From contig OX485809.1 in assembly GCA_950295325.1 (NCBI GenBank), positions 15,750,001 to 15,810,000 on the forward strand: a DNA stretch of 60,000 bases. Reading direction: 5' to 3'. The position numbers were made by a program, and so were the translations under genes. The DNA comes from Polytrichum commune (lineage: Eukaryota > Streptophyta > Polytrichopsida > Polytrichales > Polytrichaceae). The notes under the pieces are model-generated. The model was not told where the DNA came from and did no database searches. It saw only the letters and a program-made list of their open reading frames with translations. Positions 11,644 through 23,298 of this stretch are shown in pieces. The first letter of the stretch is position 1; each line of letters begins with the position of its first letter.

Positions 11644-12068
11644 CTCCATGACACGGGGAGGTCACTTCATTGTCAAGTTGACACCACGTGCGGACAAAGT
11701 TTGCTACCCCTATATTACATGCCATATATAATTTTAAATTTTATGATATTTTTTCTACATATACATAACCATTGATAGTATCTTTTGTATACTTTTTTGA
11801 AATTTTTAGTCATCTTTATTTTTTTTAGTAATTGTTTTAGTTCAATTTTGTGTCATTCTAGTTAGAAATGGTATGTTTTATGAAAAAAAAAATCATCAAA
11901 TTTAGTTACCACTTTTGACTATGTCATAGGTACTGTGTATATCTACTCATGAAAAAAATTTGATAAAATTTTGACCCATTTTGGTGGTGCAACTTACCAA
12001 AAGAAGATTTTTTTTGGTCGCACGTGGTGTTCAACTTGACAATGGAGTGATCTACCCGTGCTCCATGA
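11644..12068. mobile_element. hAT-type MITE (409 bp) with perfect 8-bp TSD
   Basis: The element lies at about 11652-12060 and is flanked by CTCCATGA at 11644-11651 and 12061-12068. Its terminal inverted repeats are about 43 bp: CACGGGGAGGTCACTTCATT at the left matches the reverse complement of the right end, CACGGGTAGATCACTCCATT, and both continue into a CACGTGCG block. The tips are those of the 887-bp element at 3875-4761, so both probably used the same hAT transposase. The AT-rich interior has no coding capacity. A homologous copy, inverted, lies at 18420-18812. Confidence 0.85.
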
Positions 12069-12126
12069 ACAGTGTGTTTCGAACCCATTGCGTTTTCAGG
12101 GATTGGGACCCCACCCTGCACCAAGG

Positions 12127-13075
12127 CAATTCTTGAGCAAGGTAGGACCAAGGGGGCTCAAATTCACACCGAATTACCTAGCGTTGTTTTTTTCTTTTTC
12201 TTTTTCTTTTTTCTTTCTTTATGGAATTGGAACCCTAATGTAAACCCAACTCCCCACCCACCTAGTCAATGACATAGTTCCCCTTCCCTTCTTGGCCGCT
12301 CTTACAGGGCGGGCTTGGGGTGTCACCCGAGGCTTCATTACAAGTTGAATCTCAATCACTAAATTAGAGGATTCTTCAGCAAAGTAGGACCAACATGCTC
12401 AAATTCACACCAGACTACCCGACGTTGGTTTTTTTCCTTTATCTTTTCCTTTTCCTTATTCTTTCTTTATGGAATTGGGACCCTAATGTAAACCCAACCG
12501 CCCGCCCGCCCCGCCAATGACGTCGTTTCCCTTCCCTTTTTGGCCGCTCTTACAGGGCGGGCTTGGGGTGTCACCCAAGACTCCATTACAAGTTGAATCT
12601 CAATCACTAACTTAGAGGATTCTAGAGCAAGGTAGGACCAACAGGCTCAAATTCACACCAGACTGCCCGACGTTGGTTTTTTCTTTTTTCTTTTCCTTTC
12701 TTTATGGAATTGGGACCCTAATGTAAACCCAGCCGCCCGCCCACCCCGCCAATGACGTCGTTCCCCTTCCCTTTTTGGCCGCTTTTACAGGGCAGGCCTG
12801 GGGTGTCACCCGAGGCTCCATTACAAGTGGAATATCAATCACAAACTTAAAGGATTCTTGAGCAAAGTAGGACCAACAAGCTCAAATTCACACCGGACTG
12901 CCCGATGTTGGTTTTTTCTTTTTTCTTTTTCTTTCTTTACGGAATTGGGATCCTCATGTGAACCCGCCCGCCCGCCCGCCCCGCCAATGACGTCGTTCCC
13001 CTTCCCTTTTTGGCCGCTCTTACAGGGCGGGCCTGGGGCTCCATTATAAGTTGAATATCAATCACTAAGTTACGG
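12127..13075. repeat. ~245-bp tandem array, four units
   Basis: The units share a gagcaa(g/a)gtaggacca start (near 12135, 12377, 12625 and 12860), a T/C-rich tract, a ggaattgggaccctaatgta block, a cgcc-rich spacer, a cttccctttttggccgct block and an acagggcggg block. Spacing is about 242, 248 and 235 bp. Unit differences are mainly in the pyrimidine tract and the CCCGCC spacer. There is no coding function. The GC-rich spacers make it stand out from its AT-rich surroundings. Confidence 0.8.
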
Positions 13076-13139
13076 GGGGTGGCAGTGTGTCTATTTATAG
13101 CGGAGTCAACCAGGCACCAAACTGAATGAGTGAAAGGGG

Positions 13140-14640
13140 GCATGCTAACTTGTTATCCCTAACGTTTCCTTTTCGGCCTCTTTTGCATTGATGCCCTGCC
13201 CAACGCCCCTTCCCCCTCCTCTGCCGGCTCCCCCCCCCCCCCCCCCCCTTTGTCAGTTGGCATGACATTGTCGGAGCAAGGGGCCCCCCTCTTCACACTC
13301 CCACGCCTGCTTACATGAACCGCCATTAGGCCATGGCTCTTGAGAAACCCTCCGTCCTCATTGGCCGAGAGCCTCACGGGCCTGCGCTTTTCCATTGACA
13401 TGAGGGAAGGGTGTGGACCACATCCCATTACATCTTCAGTGGATGAAACCGTATCAAAATTTAAATAAGAATAAAACCCCAATAAATAAATCTTACAGTC
13501 CCGGCGAACGTGATCCATATTTGTCATGTGGGGTTCCATGAACTGCCATTAGGCCATGGCTCTTGAGAAGACCCTCCGTCCTCGTTGGTCGAGAGCGTCA
13601 CGGGCCTGTGCTTTTCCGTTGACATGAGGGAAGGGTGTGGACCACATCCCATTACATCTTCAGTGGATGAAACCGTATCAAAATTTAAATAAGAATAAAA
13701 ACCCAATGAATAAATCTTACAATCCTGACGAACGTGATCCATATTTGTCATGTGGGGTTCCATGAACTGCCATTAGGCCATGGCTCTTGAGAAACCCTCC
13801 GTCCTTGTTGGTCGAGAGCGTCACGGGCCTGTGCTTTTCCGTTGACATGAGGAAGGGTGTGGACCACATCCCATTACATCTTCAATGGATAAAACCGTAT
13901 CGAAAATAAAATAATAACAATAAATCAATGAATGAATCTTACAATCCCGGCGAACGTGATCCATATTTGTCATGTGGGATTCCATGTAGATTGGGAGCAA
14001 GGGCCCCCCCGCCTTCACACTCCCACGCCTAGTTACATGACCCGCCATTAGGCCATGGCTCTTGAGAAACCCTCCGTCCTCATTGGCCGAGAGCGTCACG
14101 GGTCTTCGCTTTTCCGTTGACATGAGGGAAGGGTGTGGACCACATCCCATTACATCTTCAGTGGATGAAACCGTATCAAAATTAAAATAATTATAAAAAC
14201 CAATAAATAAATCTTACAGTCCCGGCGAACATGATCCATACTTGTCATGTGGGGTTCCATGTAGATTGTTCATTCATTGAAGATGAAGATGTAATGGGTT
14301 GTGGTCCAAAACCTTCCTCATGTCAACGTAAGAGCACAGGCTCGTGACACTCTCAACCAATGAGGACAGAGGGTTTCTCAAGAGCCATGGCCTAATGGCG
14401 GTTCATGTAACCAAGCGTGGGAGTGTGAAGAGGGAACGCAGTTGCTCCGACAATGTCATGCTAACTGACAAATTAAGGAAGTTGTGTTGGTTGATGAAGG
14501 TGGCCGGGGCTATACAAACATAAATACATGAGGATAGTTTTGGACCACAACCCATTACATCCTCACTGGATGAAGATCTACATGGATCCCACATGACAAG
14601 TATGGATCGTGTTTGCCGGGATTGTAGGGTTTTGTTATTG
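13140..14640. repeat. ~223-bp tandem array with an inverted partial copy (fold-back structure)
   Basis: The gccattaggccatggctcttgag block recurs at about 13322, 13545, 13769 and 14044 on the plus strand and, inverted, near 14370-14400. A second landmark (catgacattgtcgg at 13260-13275) is inverted at about 14443-14457, so 13247-13450 and 14270-14475 form arms around a central array. A further inverted block matching the cccggcgaac..gatccat..tgtcatgtgg sequence ends the region near 14620. Minus-strand open frames of 79-126 codons arise from the repeat unit, which preserves one frame. A C19 tract is at 13230-13248. Confidence 0.75.
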
Positions 14641-14899
14641 TTTATTTTTTGGAGACGGCTCTTGAAGGTAGGCTTGATAGAATTTGCGGCATGATTTTGG
14701 GATTCCAGTAAGAGCTTGTGCCCTCCAAAGGCTTTGGGCTATAGTACATGCACTTCTCTATGGTCTCATCCAAAAAATGGGTACCATGGTCATTGAAAAA
14801 CCATGGTCTAATGTCTTTGGTGTAATCAAGCCTTAAATGAGTTAGTTAATTCTTTTCTTTACTTGAAGACCAATGCAAAACAATGTCCAAGGATATTTT

Positions 14900-15110
14900 T
14901 GGGGCGTAATCGGTCAAGATCCTAGTGTTTCCAAGTCCAACCGGATACATGTTGTGAGCTTCTGTTTTGTTTTAAATGTATATTCCATAGATTCCTTTTA
15001 AATGGTCGATAATTTTCTTGAAGTCTTCATGAAATTCAACCACTTATATCTTAGACTCAACTAGTCCATTTGTAACTAGTGGTTAGTTCTCCCCATTCAT
15101 TGGCCAGAAC
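14900..15110 (-). repeat. Dispersed repeat C, copy 4 (inverted)
   Basis: Reverse complement of repeat C from the gaccgattacgcccc end (left) to the ggagaacta..actagttac end (right). It is one of the better preserved copies. Confidence 0.65.
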
Positions 15111-17420
15111 ATGGAATTGGAGCACAAGGACATGAGAAGTTTGCACCATGAGAAGCCTTAACCCTTAACTTCCTAGAGCATATTGTGGATTCATTAGATC
15201 ATCTTAAGAGGTAAGTTGTCTAGCACTCAACTCTATTGTACCTTTTTTTTTTTTTTTGCTAATGGCTTTAAGGTCACATCGATCCGGTAGCCATATTTAG
15301 TAGTTCTATGAATGGTTAATAATCAATTTAGAATCATTAACCTTCAATTAATTATGATAAATATATGCAATGAAATTATAGTCCAAACTTTTGAGAATAC
15401 ATTAGAATAAATATACACTTTGAGGTAAGAAAACAATTCAATAGAAAATTGACAAATTTCAATCAAAATAATATGATTAAATTATACATAGTAATGTATT
15501 AAGAAAGAAAAAAGTTAGTTCATTCTTGACTTTAAGATTCTCTTGTGACCAACCATCTTCTCATATTGGAATGGGTCATTGCCATTGACAAGAAAATTTC
15601 ATGAGGAACAAAATGATCCCTACACAATGACCTTCTAGCACCTTCCTTTTGGATGAATTTACCTTCAAGAGTCACTCAGAAGCCCAAAACATGCTCTCAA
15701 GAAGTTGAGGGTTAGTCCCCCAAGGTTGTAGCAACATCTTCCCAAAATCACTTAAAACAATCTAGTCCAATTCAACGGCTTATTGAAGCTTGGCAACTCT
15801 TACGGTAGATTTCACTACACAAATGGCATCTATGCAAAGTTAGGATTATTCACGCAAATTCTCAATTGTTTGTGTGTCCAAAATCAAAATATTATAACAA
15901 ATATGTGTACCATGGTATGGTCGAGCATCATTGATTGCGTATGCCTTGCCTTGTAGGGATAAATTTGTGACTGACATAATGTAGATGGGTCTTAAATCAT
16001 TTATTAATTTAATTCAAGAATTCCAGCTAGCCACATTTCTCTTAGGATATGAAACAAGTAGCTAGTATGGAATGCAAAGCAAATCTAAATCAAGGTTGTA
16101 GCCACTTTCCTTGCAATTTTCCAAGCTCACATGAATATCTTATTCATTTTCAAAGAAAATATTATAGTGCTCATCGAATGATCATAAAGGTCCCCCCTAA
16201 TTCTATTCACTCTTAGCTTAGAATGGTTATCATATTTTGAGCACGTTGTCTAATTCTTTTGAATGCATGTCTTCTTGTATCCATTCTTGGAGCCACATTT
16301 AACCTCATACCACTGAAATATAGGTGTTCGATGAAGAATAGTAAACAAATAAGGGTTGATTACCTTAGACATTGCTAAAACTAACACTTAACTCGTTGAG
16401 CAAAGATACTAATTATTAGATGGAAAGGTTCTCATTAGCAATTGATAGGGGATTTCAATGCACCAAATTATGTGACATGTCTTATATGGATTCAACATGC
16501 AAAATTTAGCACCATCTTCCTTACACTATACACATACTTCATATTCATCATCAATTCACATGACCAACCTTGTACTCCAACTTACTAGTGGCAACCAAAG
16601 AAGGTGGCATTGTACACTTGTCGTGACATGACAACGTCACGAAGGCCACTTTAATCAATACGCCATCAATCTAAATGCCACACACAAATCAACATTGAGT
16701 GTGGTCTTCTTTTAAGATTCCTACTAGGTCCATTGCAATTGGAAATAGCAAGTCATTATAAGATTTTGAAGTCTGAACTCGTTGACAAAGATGATGCTTA
16801 CTCTAGCTTAAAAAGAGGTGGTATTTTATATGTCCAAAAAAGACCAATTAAGTTAGTGTGTATTTTACCATTAGGCCATGGACATATGAATGCTATAATA
16901 ATGGCATATTTGCTATAAATAATACTATCAACATGATAGTTTCACTTGGCGTTAGGCCGTTAATGTTATGGACAGCTAGCACTTGGTGTGGTAGACCTTT
17001 AGTCGCATATAGTAACCACCCAAAGGATGTTATGATATTCATCACCAAGGATCTTATGGCATACGGTTAAAATTCCATAACTCCAAACAGTGATGATGTT
17101 AGATAATCTTGTCCAATTTTTCAATTAATAAGTGTGAACTTGAAGATGTACATCATGGGCTCTATGTTTTATTCACTACATGAATTGTGATTCCTTAACA
17201 TTGGTGACTAGACATGTTTGAAATTTGTGAGCATGGACTTGAAATCTACTAGGTCATAGTAGGTCATAAAACCATCTAGTGGAAGAGAAACAATGGTAAG
17301 GTATCAAGATTTCCATAGTGATTATCACAAATATGTGGACCATAAATTAACACCCTTTTCAATGACATATTGCAATAGGGTCAAACACCTTTGCCCATTA
17401 CAAGTATCCTAGGACGTTGT
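15111..17420. other. AT-rich intergenic sequence
   Basis: No gene, repeat boundary or domain was recognised. A T-run occurs at about 15244-15260. Open frames such as 16733-16918 are short and carry no known motif. Confidence 0.45.
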
Positions 17421-17768
17421 CACTATACTATAGTCCTACTAATGTGGGTGGAAATTAGCGTGGGCTACACTAGTCTTTTAGTCAAGGTAGAATTGATGTC
17501 GGTCCAAGACCATGGGTCCTCCCCTAAGTCTTCATGAAGACTTTTCGACCAACACATTAAATATTCTTTATAAGACATAAGTAACACAAAATAGAATAAT
17601 CACGCATATTAATTTTCTAGTAAAATTTTAATGTGGCCCACGCTAATTTTACTATAAATTTAGCGTGGGCTAAAAATTAATGTGGCCCACATTAATTCTC
17701 ATCAAGAGAATCAACATGGGCTCTAGAATATTACTATGGTCCACAGTAGTAGGACTATTTAGTGTAGT
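17421..17768. mobile_element. Palindromic MITE with ACTAYACTAWATAGTCC ends
   Basis: The left end reads CACTATACTATAGTCCTACT and the right end AGTAGGACTATTTAGTGTAGT, forming terminal inverted repeats of about 25 bp. The interior holds several further inverted blocks of (a)gcgtgggct / agcccacgct type, so most of the element can fold. The tip sequence resembles the CACTACACTAAAT tips of the MITEs at 386, 28935 and 59321. No convincing target duplication is seen. Confidence 0.6.
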
Positions 17769-18112
17769 TCTTTGCCATTATGAGATAATACTCTACTAGA
17801 TTTGGATATCTAAAATACACCTTTTAGCGGCCAAAAAGCAATGGCTATGACACGTAATCCTTGTAGTGACTAAGACAAGTCACTTGTATTCAAGTAAAAC
17901 TTGTAATATTTTGAAAATCACGACTTATTCGTTACTTAATTTCTATCGGCGGAGTTCAATAGAGAGAGAGACAACATTGACCTATGGGGTTGACCTAAAT
18001 GAGGGACACTTCATCTTGTTCATGGTCGAGAGCTCATATATGAACCTAGAGCGGGTTGATCGAGCAAGGCTATGAGACAAGTGCTACTGCATCTTGTCAG
18101 AGGTGGTCCTTC
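17769..18112. other. Intergenic sequence
   Basis: The 69-codon frame at 17866-18075 has no recognisable domain. Nothing else was seen. Confidence 0.4.
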
Positions 18113-20046
18113 TTAGGGCCACTTTACACTACAGTGGAGAAGTCCTCCGGTCAAGAATTCCAGGGGAATTCTGAAATTTGATTGGCCAAGAGTGACACTC
18201 TTGTCCGGTGGTGGTTTACACTACGGCCAAGAGTCCTTTGGTGAAGAACTTTGTACATGGATGAAATAATGACACGGTTGGCAACGTGGCGACACTTTTT
18301 CCAAGGGGAGTTCTCTGGAGGTCAAGTTTCTTGGGCAACCTCAAAGCCTAGGACAAGAAACTTGGCCTCTGGAGAACTCCAACTTCAATAAAATAAATAA
18401 ATGAAATCTCTCGGGGGTGCACTCCATTGTCAAGTTGAACACCATGTGCGATAAAACAAATCTACTTTTTACATATAGCATCACCAAAATGGGTCAAAAT
18501 TTAATCAATTATTTTTCATGAGTAGAGATATACACAGTATCTATTACGTAGTAAAAAATGGTAACCAAATTTGATGGCTTTTTTAAAAATAAATAAAACA
18601 TACCGCTTCTAACTAGAATGACGCAAAATTGAATTGAAGCAATTACTACAAAAATCAAGATGCCTAAAAATTTCAAAAAAATATACAAAAGATATTATCA
18701 ATGGTTATACATATGTAGAAAAAATATCATAAATTTTAAAATTATACATCGCATATAATATAGGGTAGCAAACTTTTATTGCACATGGTTTAAGGGGCTC
18801 TGATGGCCCGAGAGAAATCTTTGCATTATTTTTCTCCCTCTTTAGTATGACAATTTTAGGAAATACAAAAGAAGTCGTATTATCGAGTTGTCGTCTTCTC
18901 ATTAATATGAACAATGACGTGAAGTTGTCATATTATTGAGGGAATATGAAAACATAAGTAATATAAGCTTAAAAATATATACAACAAGTTTAAGCAATAT
19001 AGATGGTATGAAATAATAACGCATAACTCCAAAAAATTACAAATATTTTCAAGAACTCTTAAAATAAGAGTCCAAAGATCTTTGGTGTTGCCTACCGAAG
19101 TTAGCAACTATCATCTTATCGAAATTCCCATCTAACTTTTGGAAACTAATAATTTCATTAACATCAAAAAATAAAGGGTTCTCTAATAAGAAACTAGACA
19201 ACAATGATGCATGATGTTTAGCATCAAGATAATGGTGATACTATATCACCCGTGTACAAGGCAACATACTAGGCAGGAGGCCACTCTCACCCTAACTATG
19301 TCCATTCTACACTAATAACCCTAATTACCATTAAGTTCCCAACAATAAGTGAAGTTCCCAAGTGGTTTCCAAGTGGAAATGGATGTATTTTAGATGTACA
19401 TTGTATAGATGAAAGGAATTCTAGCATTAACTACCTCTTTAATATGAAAAAACGGAGATTCTATATGTTGCATTATCAAGTGTTGTAGTCGTATAAAAGA
19501 GGGAGTTTTGAACTAAAAAGTTTGGTCTCGTAAAAATGTGTCGTAATGTTGAGGGTGTCGTATAAACGAGTGTCATATTAATGGGGTTGGACTGTACCAA
19601 CATGTAATTTCTCTAAAAATCAATAAGAAGATAATGTTACCTACTTATTTACCTTAATTTGGACGTATTATAGAGGTGGAACATTTTCAAATAAATTATT
19701 GTCATATAAGAAGTTCTAAAACATTGCCATATACATTTTTATTTTTTTTATCAATAAAACTTTTTAAAATATCAATACAATGGTCATTTAGGGGGTAAGG
19801 TTTCTACTATGGCCGGCTTTGACCGTTTTGTGAAGTAGTCCGGTGGACTTCTCCTCTTGGTGAAGTTGTCCAATACACTTCTCCTCTAGGTGGTTACGCT
19901 ACGACTGGTCAAGACTTCTTAAGGCATTATTTTCTTTTCTTTTCATCTTCTCTAGCATACCATCCCTCACCTCAAACAACCATGTCTTGGGCTAAAATTC
20001 TTGACTGACCGGTGCACTTCTCCACCGTAGTGTAAAGCAACCCTTA
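18113..20046. mobile_element. PIF/Harbinger-like non-autonomous element (1.93 kb) with TTA TSD, host of a nested hAT MITE
   Basis: The element spans 18116-20043. It begins GGGCCACTTTACACTACAGT and ends ...CGTAGTGTAAAGCAACCC. The inverted repeats continue through gtggagaagt and are imperfect. It is flanked by TTA at 18113-18115 and 20044-20046. GGGCC-type tips with a TTA/TAA duplication are the signature of PIF/Harbinger (Tourist-like) elements. No transposase or Myb-like frame is visible. A hAT MITE (18420-18812) is inserted inside, so this element is the older of the two. Confidence 0.7.
18412..18820 (-). mobile_element. hAT-type MITE nested in the Harbinger-like element
   Basis: The body at 18420-18812 is the reverse complement of most of the MITE at 11652-12060. 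The tips are CTCGGG...CCCGAG, one change from the CACGGG tips of its relatives. The flanks TGAAATCT (18412-18419) and AGAAATCT (18813-18820) agree at 7 of 8 positions, as expected for an aged 8-bp hAT duplication. The right inverted repeat is strongly eroded. Confidence 0.75.
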
Positions 20047-21860
20047 GTAAACAACGACTTGGACACTCACAAGGTTCCATATATCTAAATTTCATGTGAG
20101 ATATGATAATTTGAATGTTATGATGCTAAAGTATAATTTTCATATATATATATATCATGTTGTAATAGTAGTTTGTGCCTTGGTCCAATTTTACTTAACC
20201 ATCGGATCCTTTCATGAATGTAGGTTACAATCCATTGCCTTCAAGCTCAAGTTCATTTCCCTCATCACACTCATAACAAAAAGAATGGTACAATCTCTAG
20301 GAATGCACTCAATGCCCTTGTCTGTGCTTTTGACCCCCAAATGTACGTTTTTTAAAATTTGATATAAAAAAATATTGAACCTTGTGGCATATTTTACGTA
20401 GTGGAGAAACGCGTTCATCACGTGTTGTGATTTTTCCTATATTTTTTCAAAAGTAAAAAAAAATGAAACATTTCAGGTTGAACTTTCAGCCAAGTTTTGA
20501 ATTCCACTCTTATTTTCTTTGGTTGATTTTGTTTTGGGTCGAAAGAAATAATTGCGAGTAATGAGATTATATCTGTAAAGTTAAACTAGAAACGAAGAAG
20601 AGACTCAACCATTCTCATCGGGAGGTATTACCATTATTGTGCATTCATGTGGTTCCATCCTTCTACATTGAGTGCCGCCCCAAAGGTACAATAAGACTCA
20701 CTTATAATGGGGTTATAATTTGTTCACCTCCACTTTTAATTGTACATCGATTATATTAAATACACGATTATATTGAATCACCCTCAAAATTTACAGCAAA
20801 AGTTACCCATAATCATTAATTACGCCGCGGTAAACATTTGCACGTGCTAAAACCACGACACGGTTTTGACATCCCGTTTCTTCAAATATAGGACACAGGC
20901 TCAGGGGGGGGGGGGCAGTGTGTTAAAAAGTTAAGGATATAGGTGCGAACAACCATTATTTTATAAGGGGGGTATTACTTTCAATTCTCTTCTTTTTTTC
21001 ACATGCTATCATTATGTAAATTTCTACTTTGGGTTAATATAAAAATGGCTTGCATTACTTATAATTCCAAATTACCTATTATTCCATACCCTATAGTACT
21101 TTAAAGATGTCCAGTGCCATTTTTGATACCCTATATTACTCTTAAGTCCAATTATAATTTTTTGCCCCCCATGTTTTTAAAATACCCTATCATTTGTTCG
21201 CACGTATATTGCTACTCCAACCAATAACTACCCCCCCCCCCCCGAGGACACAGGTCCAAAAAGACAACATTTCTACAATGGCTGCAACTTCCGCGACATG
21301 TGTCATAGTCCATGAAAAGTGTCAGTGTCGTGTCCTTTTTTGTGTGGGAAAGGACCGACCCTCTTTCCTACTAGTGTGTGTCTGGACCTTCTCTAAACAA
21401 CTACCCAATTGTTTTTAAAAATATCAACACATTCCTTTTTCGGTGCATGCGCGTCATTCCTCTTGGTCCACATTCGGTTCACATCTAGTGAGGAGCCCAA
21501 AAGCTTTGTAAATTGATTTTTTTTCTAAGAAACCAGACCATGGAAGTTGGACCATCAAGTCAGGCCATGTAAAAAGGCCATCTTCCATGCTCTGACTTCA
21601 TGGTCCATGGTGTAGACCGGCCCTTAGAGAGCGAGCCCGAATGTTACAAAGTTGCACAAAAATTGTGCAAATTCATTGCATAGTCGATTAAAAAATTAAA
21701 AAAAATTAAAAATTAAAAATTCTGAAGAGCACATGAGGAGCCGGCCAGGTCATGGCTGGGGACAATGCAGAGCCCAGACGTCAGAAAGTCTATGTGTGAA
21801 GTACATACTTCATGAATGGTCACTTCTGCATTTAGTTTTTAAAATGAGATAGAATCATGG
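20047..21860. other. Intergenic with TA-microsatellite and poly(G)/poly(C) tracts
   Basis: It contains a short (TA)n run near 20145-20155, a G12 tract at 20904-20915 and a C13 tract at 21231-21243. Around 21550-21620 lies an imperfect hairpin related to Harbinger-like tips (see findings). No gene is supported. Confidence 0.5.
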
Positions 21861-21866
21861 ACAATA

Positions 21867-22355
21867 GTATACCATTTATGGTATTTAGTGTCACATACAC
21901 TATTTGCAAACTAGCCTAACCTAGGTGCCTCGAGGTCTGAAAGTGTCACGTCTGTTGATTGCCAATATTTTGATTCGATTCGTCTACATGAGTTACACTG
22001 AAGAATCGATGACGTTATGACATCTAGTGCAGCAGTTTGGGATACTTGGGATCATCGTGTCGCGTTTTAGTATGCAAGGGGCAGATGTTATTGAGCATGC
22101 TGATTGATGCCAAGTGTCATATGCGACCACTTTTAGTCGACTTGCAGAGCATTGTGCAACATAGGCATACACGTCGTGACACTCGTGGACATTCTCATGC
22201 AAAGATATTTGTGAGTGCATTTGAAATGCCAAGTGTCATGAGATGACATGAATGGTGAAATTGGTTGATCGTTAGTGTAACCTAGAATACGTCTCAAAAT
22301 AAGGTAAATGATAGTATTTTGTATGGGACACTAAACACCATAAATGGTGTAGTAC
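21867..22355. mobile_element. MITE with ACACCATTTATGGTRTTTAGTGT ends
   Basis: The left end (gtataccatttatggtattt, 21867 onward) is the inverse of the right end (aaacaccataaatggtgtagtac, to 22355). Inverted repeats extend for about 35-40 bp. Each tip contains a near-palindrome (ACACCATAAATGGTGT), like the other hairpin-tipped MITEs in this window. There is no coding capacity and no clear target duplication. Confidence 0.6.
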
Positions 22356-22828
22356 CATAGACTCCGCGTGTTTAAGGTAGAGAAACGGAAAACGACAAAC
22401 GATCACTACTAGTGCACTCGAGTGGGAGTAGATTGATTCTGGTGTGAACCCAAAATGGTTAATCATAAAAGTGGTGGCTCAAGAAGGATGTAGTAGTAGT
22501 AGTAGGCCGGATGCAGTATTACGCCAGATAGGCCATGTTTCACATCACTTGAGATCATTTTTGGGTGCCATCCACTTAATTGTTTTTTGTGTATTCGTAT
22601 GCAAAGTTGGGATGCTCAATTAGGCAGACTTTACTTCTAAAAACCAGGGGAATCGACTTACTTGCCTCTTTGAGAAAACTTAACTAATAATTTGCAAGGA
22701 ACAAAATCACCAATGCATTCCTCATCAGTTCCTCTACTCCATCTCTTAACAATACTGCACAAACTTCAAGGCCACTACTCGCTGGCCAGATCTGCTTATT
22801 GTCACCGTTTTCTGTTTTCCTTCCCTAT
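22356..22828. other. Intergenic sequence
   Basis: A small (TAG)n run occurs near 22491-22505. No gene is recognised. Confidence 0.4.
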
Positions 22829-23088
22829 GTCCACCCAACTATGGTGGGGGGGTCCTTGGACCTTGTTGTATGGGTACCTCAAAGCCCTTTGGGGGGATAT
22901 CATGTCCGGTATCTTCAAGGCACTAGTGGCTAGCTAGGAACTTGTATAATGTGTCACTATAGTGTCCATCCTCGAAAGGGGAGAGTAGTATTTGTCTCAA
23001 TGTCCCCTTGTCCAGTGGGCATCGGGTCATTGGCATTACGAACGGACACTTTATTCACACCGGCCCCTTGCTTGTAAAGGGTTATCTG
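22829..23088 (+). mobile_element. 5'-truncated SINE copy
   Basis: From the tccacccaactatggtgg block to the ccggccccttgctt block this is nearly identical to the body of the full-length SINE at 55119-55494. The tRNA-like head with boxes A and B is missing, and the 3' tail differs after ccccttgct. Truncation at the 5' side is typical of target-primed reverse transcription. Confidence 0.75.
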
Positions 23089-23298
23089 TTATGACCTCAA
23101 AGTTTGGGCCTTACCTTAACAACACTTGTATTGATGTCACCCAACGTCTGTTGCATTTATGACGAATTTTACATTGCACACGACCGAGCAATGGCAAAAT
23201 ATTGCCAATCATGCATAACAGGAGTTTATTTAATTAATACGTATTGACCCAAGTTACCATATAGCTAATGCATGGGCAGCAACCCACCCTGCTTGGGC

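Noticed and set aside
13159-14150. Several minus-strand frames of 79-126 codons sharing DVMGCGPHPSLMS-type words
   Set aside because: They are the same 223-bp repeat unit read in one frame; repetition, not homology, makes them look conserved.
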